Shown here: in pieces, positions 63,879 to 64,000 of the stretch
Layout of the letters: every line of letters begins with the position of its first letter
Position numbering within the stretch: the first letter of the stretch is position 1
Assembly: GCF_001455205.1 (NCBI RefSeq)
Contig: NZ_CP013341.1
Location: forward strand, 2,666,001 to 2,730,000
Reading direction: 5' to 3'
Source of the DNA: Nitrosomonas ureae
GTDB lineage: Bacteria; Pseudomonadota; Gammaproteobacteria; Burkholderiales; Nitrosomonadaceae
DNA length: 64,000 bases
The notes under the pieces: generated by a model
Told to the model about the DNA's origin: nothing
The model's input: only the letters and a program-made list of their open reading frames with translations
Databases searched by the model: none
Translations under genes and position numbers: made by a program

Positions 63879-64000
63879 CTGGGACACTCCTTGTGTAAGG
63901 TGATAGCATCCAGAGTAGCAAAGATATATGACAGGGATATTAATCCAGCTTTTTGGTATTACGAGATCTTCAAGGCGGTAAAACTAATGCGTGAAATTAT

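Overview
The window reads as chromosomal DNA of a moderately AT-rich Gram-negative betaproteobacterium. It most resembles Nitrosomonas and relatives (Nitrosomonadaceae). This is inferred from the mix of genes: succinylase-branch dapC/dapD, periplasmic haem-containing fatty acid cis/trans isomerase, alginate-export porins, PEP-CTERM protein, AmmeMemoRadiSam cluster and much copper- and haem-linked periplasmic machinery. No amo, hao or rRNA gene is present to prove it.

Layout. 1-13 kb: a Tat-exported multicopper oxidase (cut by the left edge), LysR regulator divergent from pirin-doxX, small BON-domain proteins, an ergothioneine locus (egtB-egtD with a second, convergent egtB paralogue), an AsmA-like protein and a di-haem peroxidase-like protein. 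13-24.5 kb: lemA with two TPM-domain genes, a 13-repeat Asp-box propeller, a methyltransferase, a BaiN-type flavoprotein, miaA and dapC-dapD. 24.7-36.5 kb: an accessory island between dapC and tRNA-Ser. It contains an IS30 remnant carrying an IS3 element that carries an IS110 element, further transposase fragments, a truncated P-loop NTPase with a small membrane partner, tRNA-Arg, a PEP-CTERM gene with an amber codon, an IS200 element, a tRNA-Lys 3' fragment, an IS5 element and a second inverted IS30 end. 36.5-52.4 kb: lysC, an LpxK-like protein with eroded catalytic motifs, a hydrolase, two alginate-export porins, a radical SAM protein divergent from queD, tatD, an ankyrin protein, an SDR, alanine dehydrogenase and cti. 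52.6-58.7 kb: a six-gene co-directional set coding for two secreted proteins predicted to start with His, a TlpA-like thioredoxin, a DUF4266 lipoprotein, a DUF3570/Met-His-rich barrel fusion and ApbE, preceded by two matching palindromes. 58.8-64 kb: a lipase, the three-gene AmmeMemoRadiSam cluster, a DUF2934 protein and a small HTH protein.

How the genes work together. The strongest candidate for an undescribed system is the 52.6-58.7 kb set. Its parts suggest an extracytoplasmic copper/thiol/flavin module: an ApbE flavin transferase, an SGAT flavinylation-like motif in the DUF3570 barrel, Met/His-rich segments, a Cys-rich lipoprotein tail and a thioredoxin. Other notable items are the likely IS110 bridge-RNA region, the paired EgtB paralogues around one EgtD, the catalytically eroded LpxK and the layered island.
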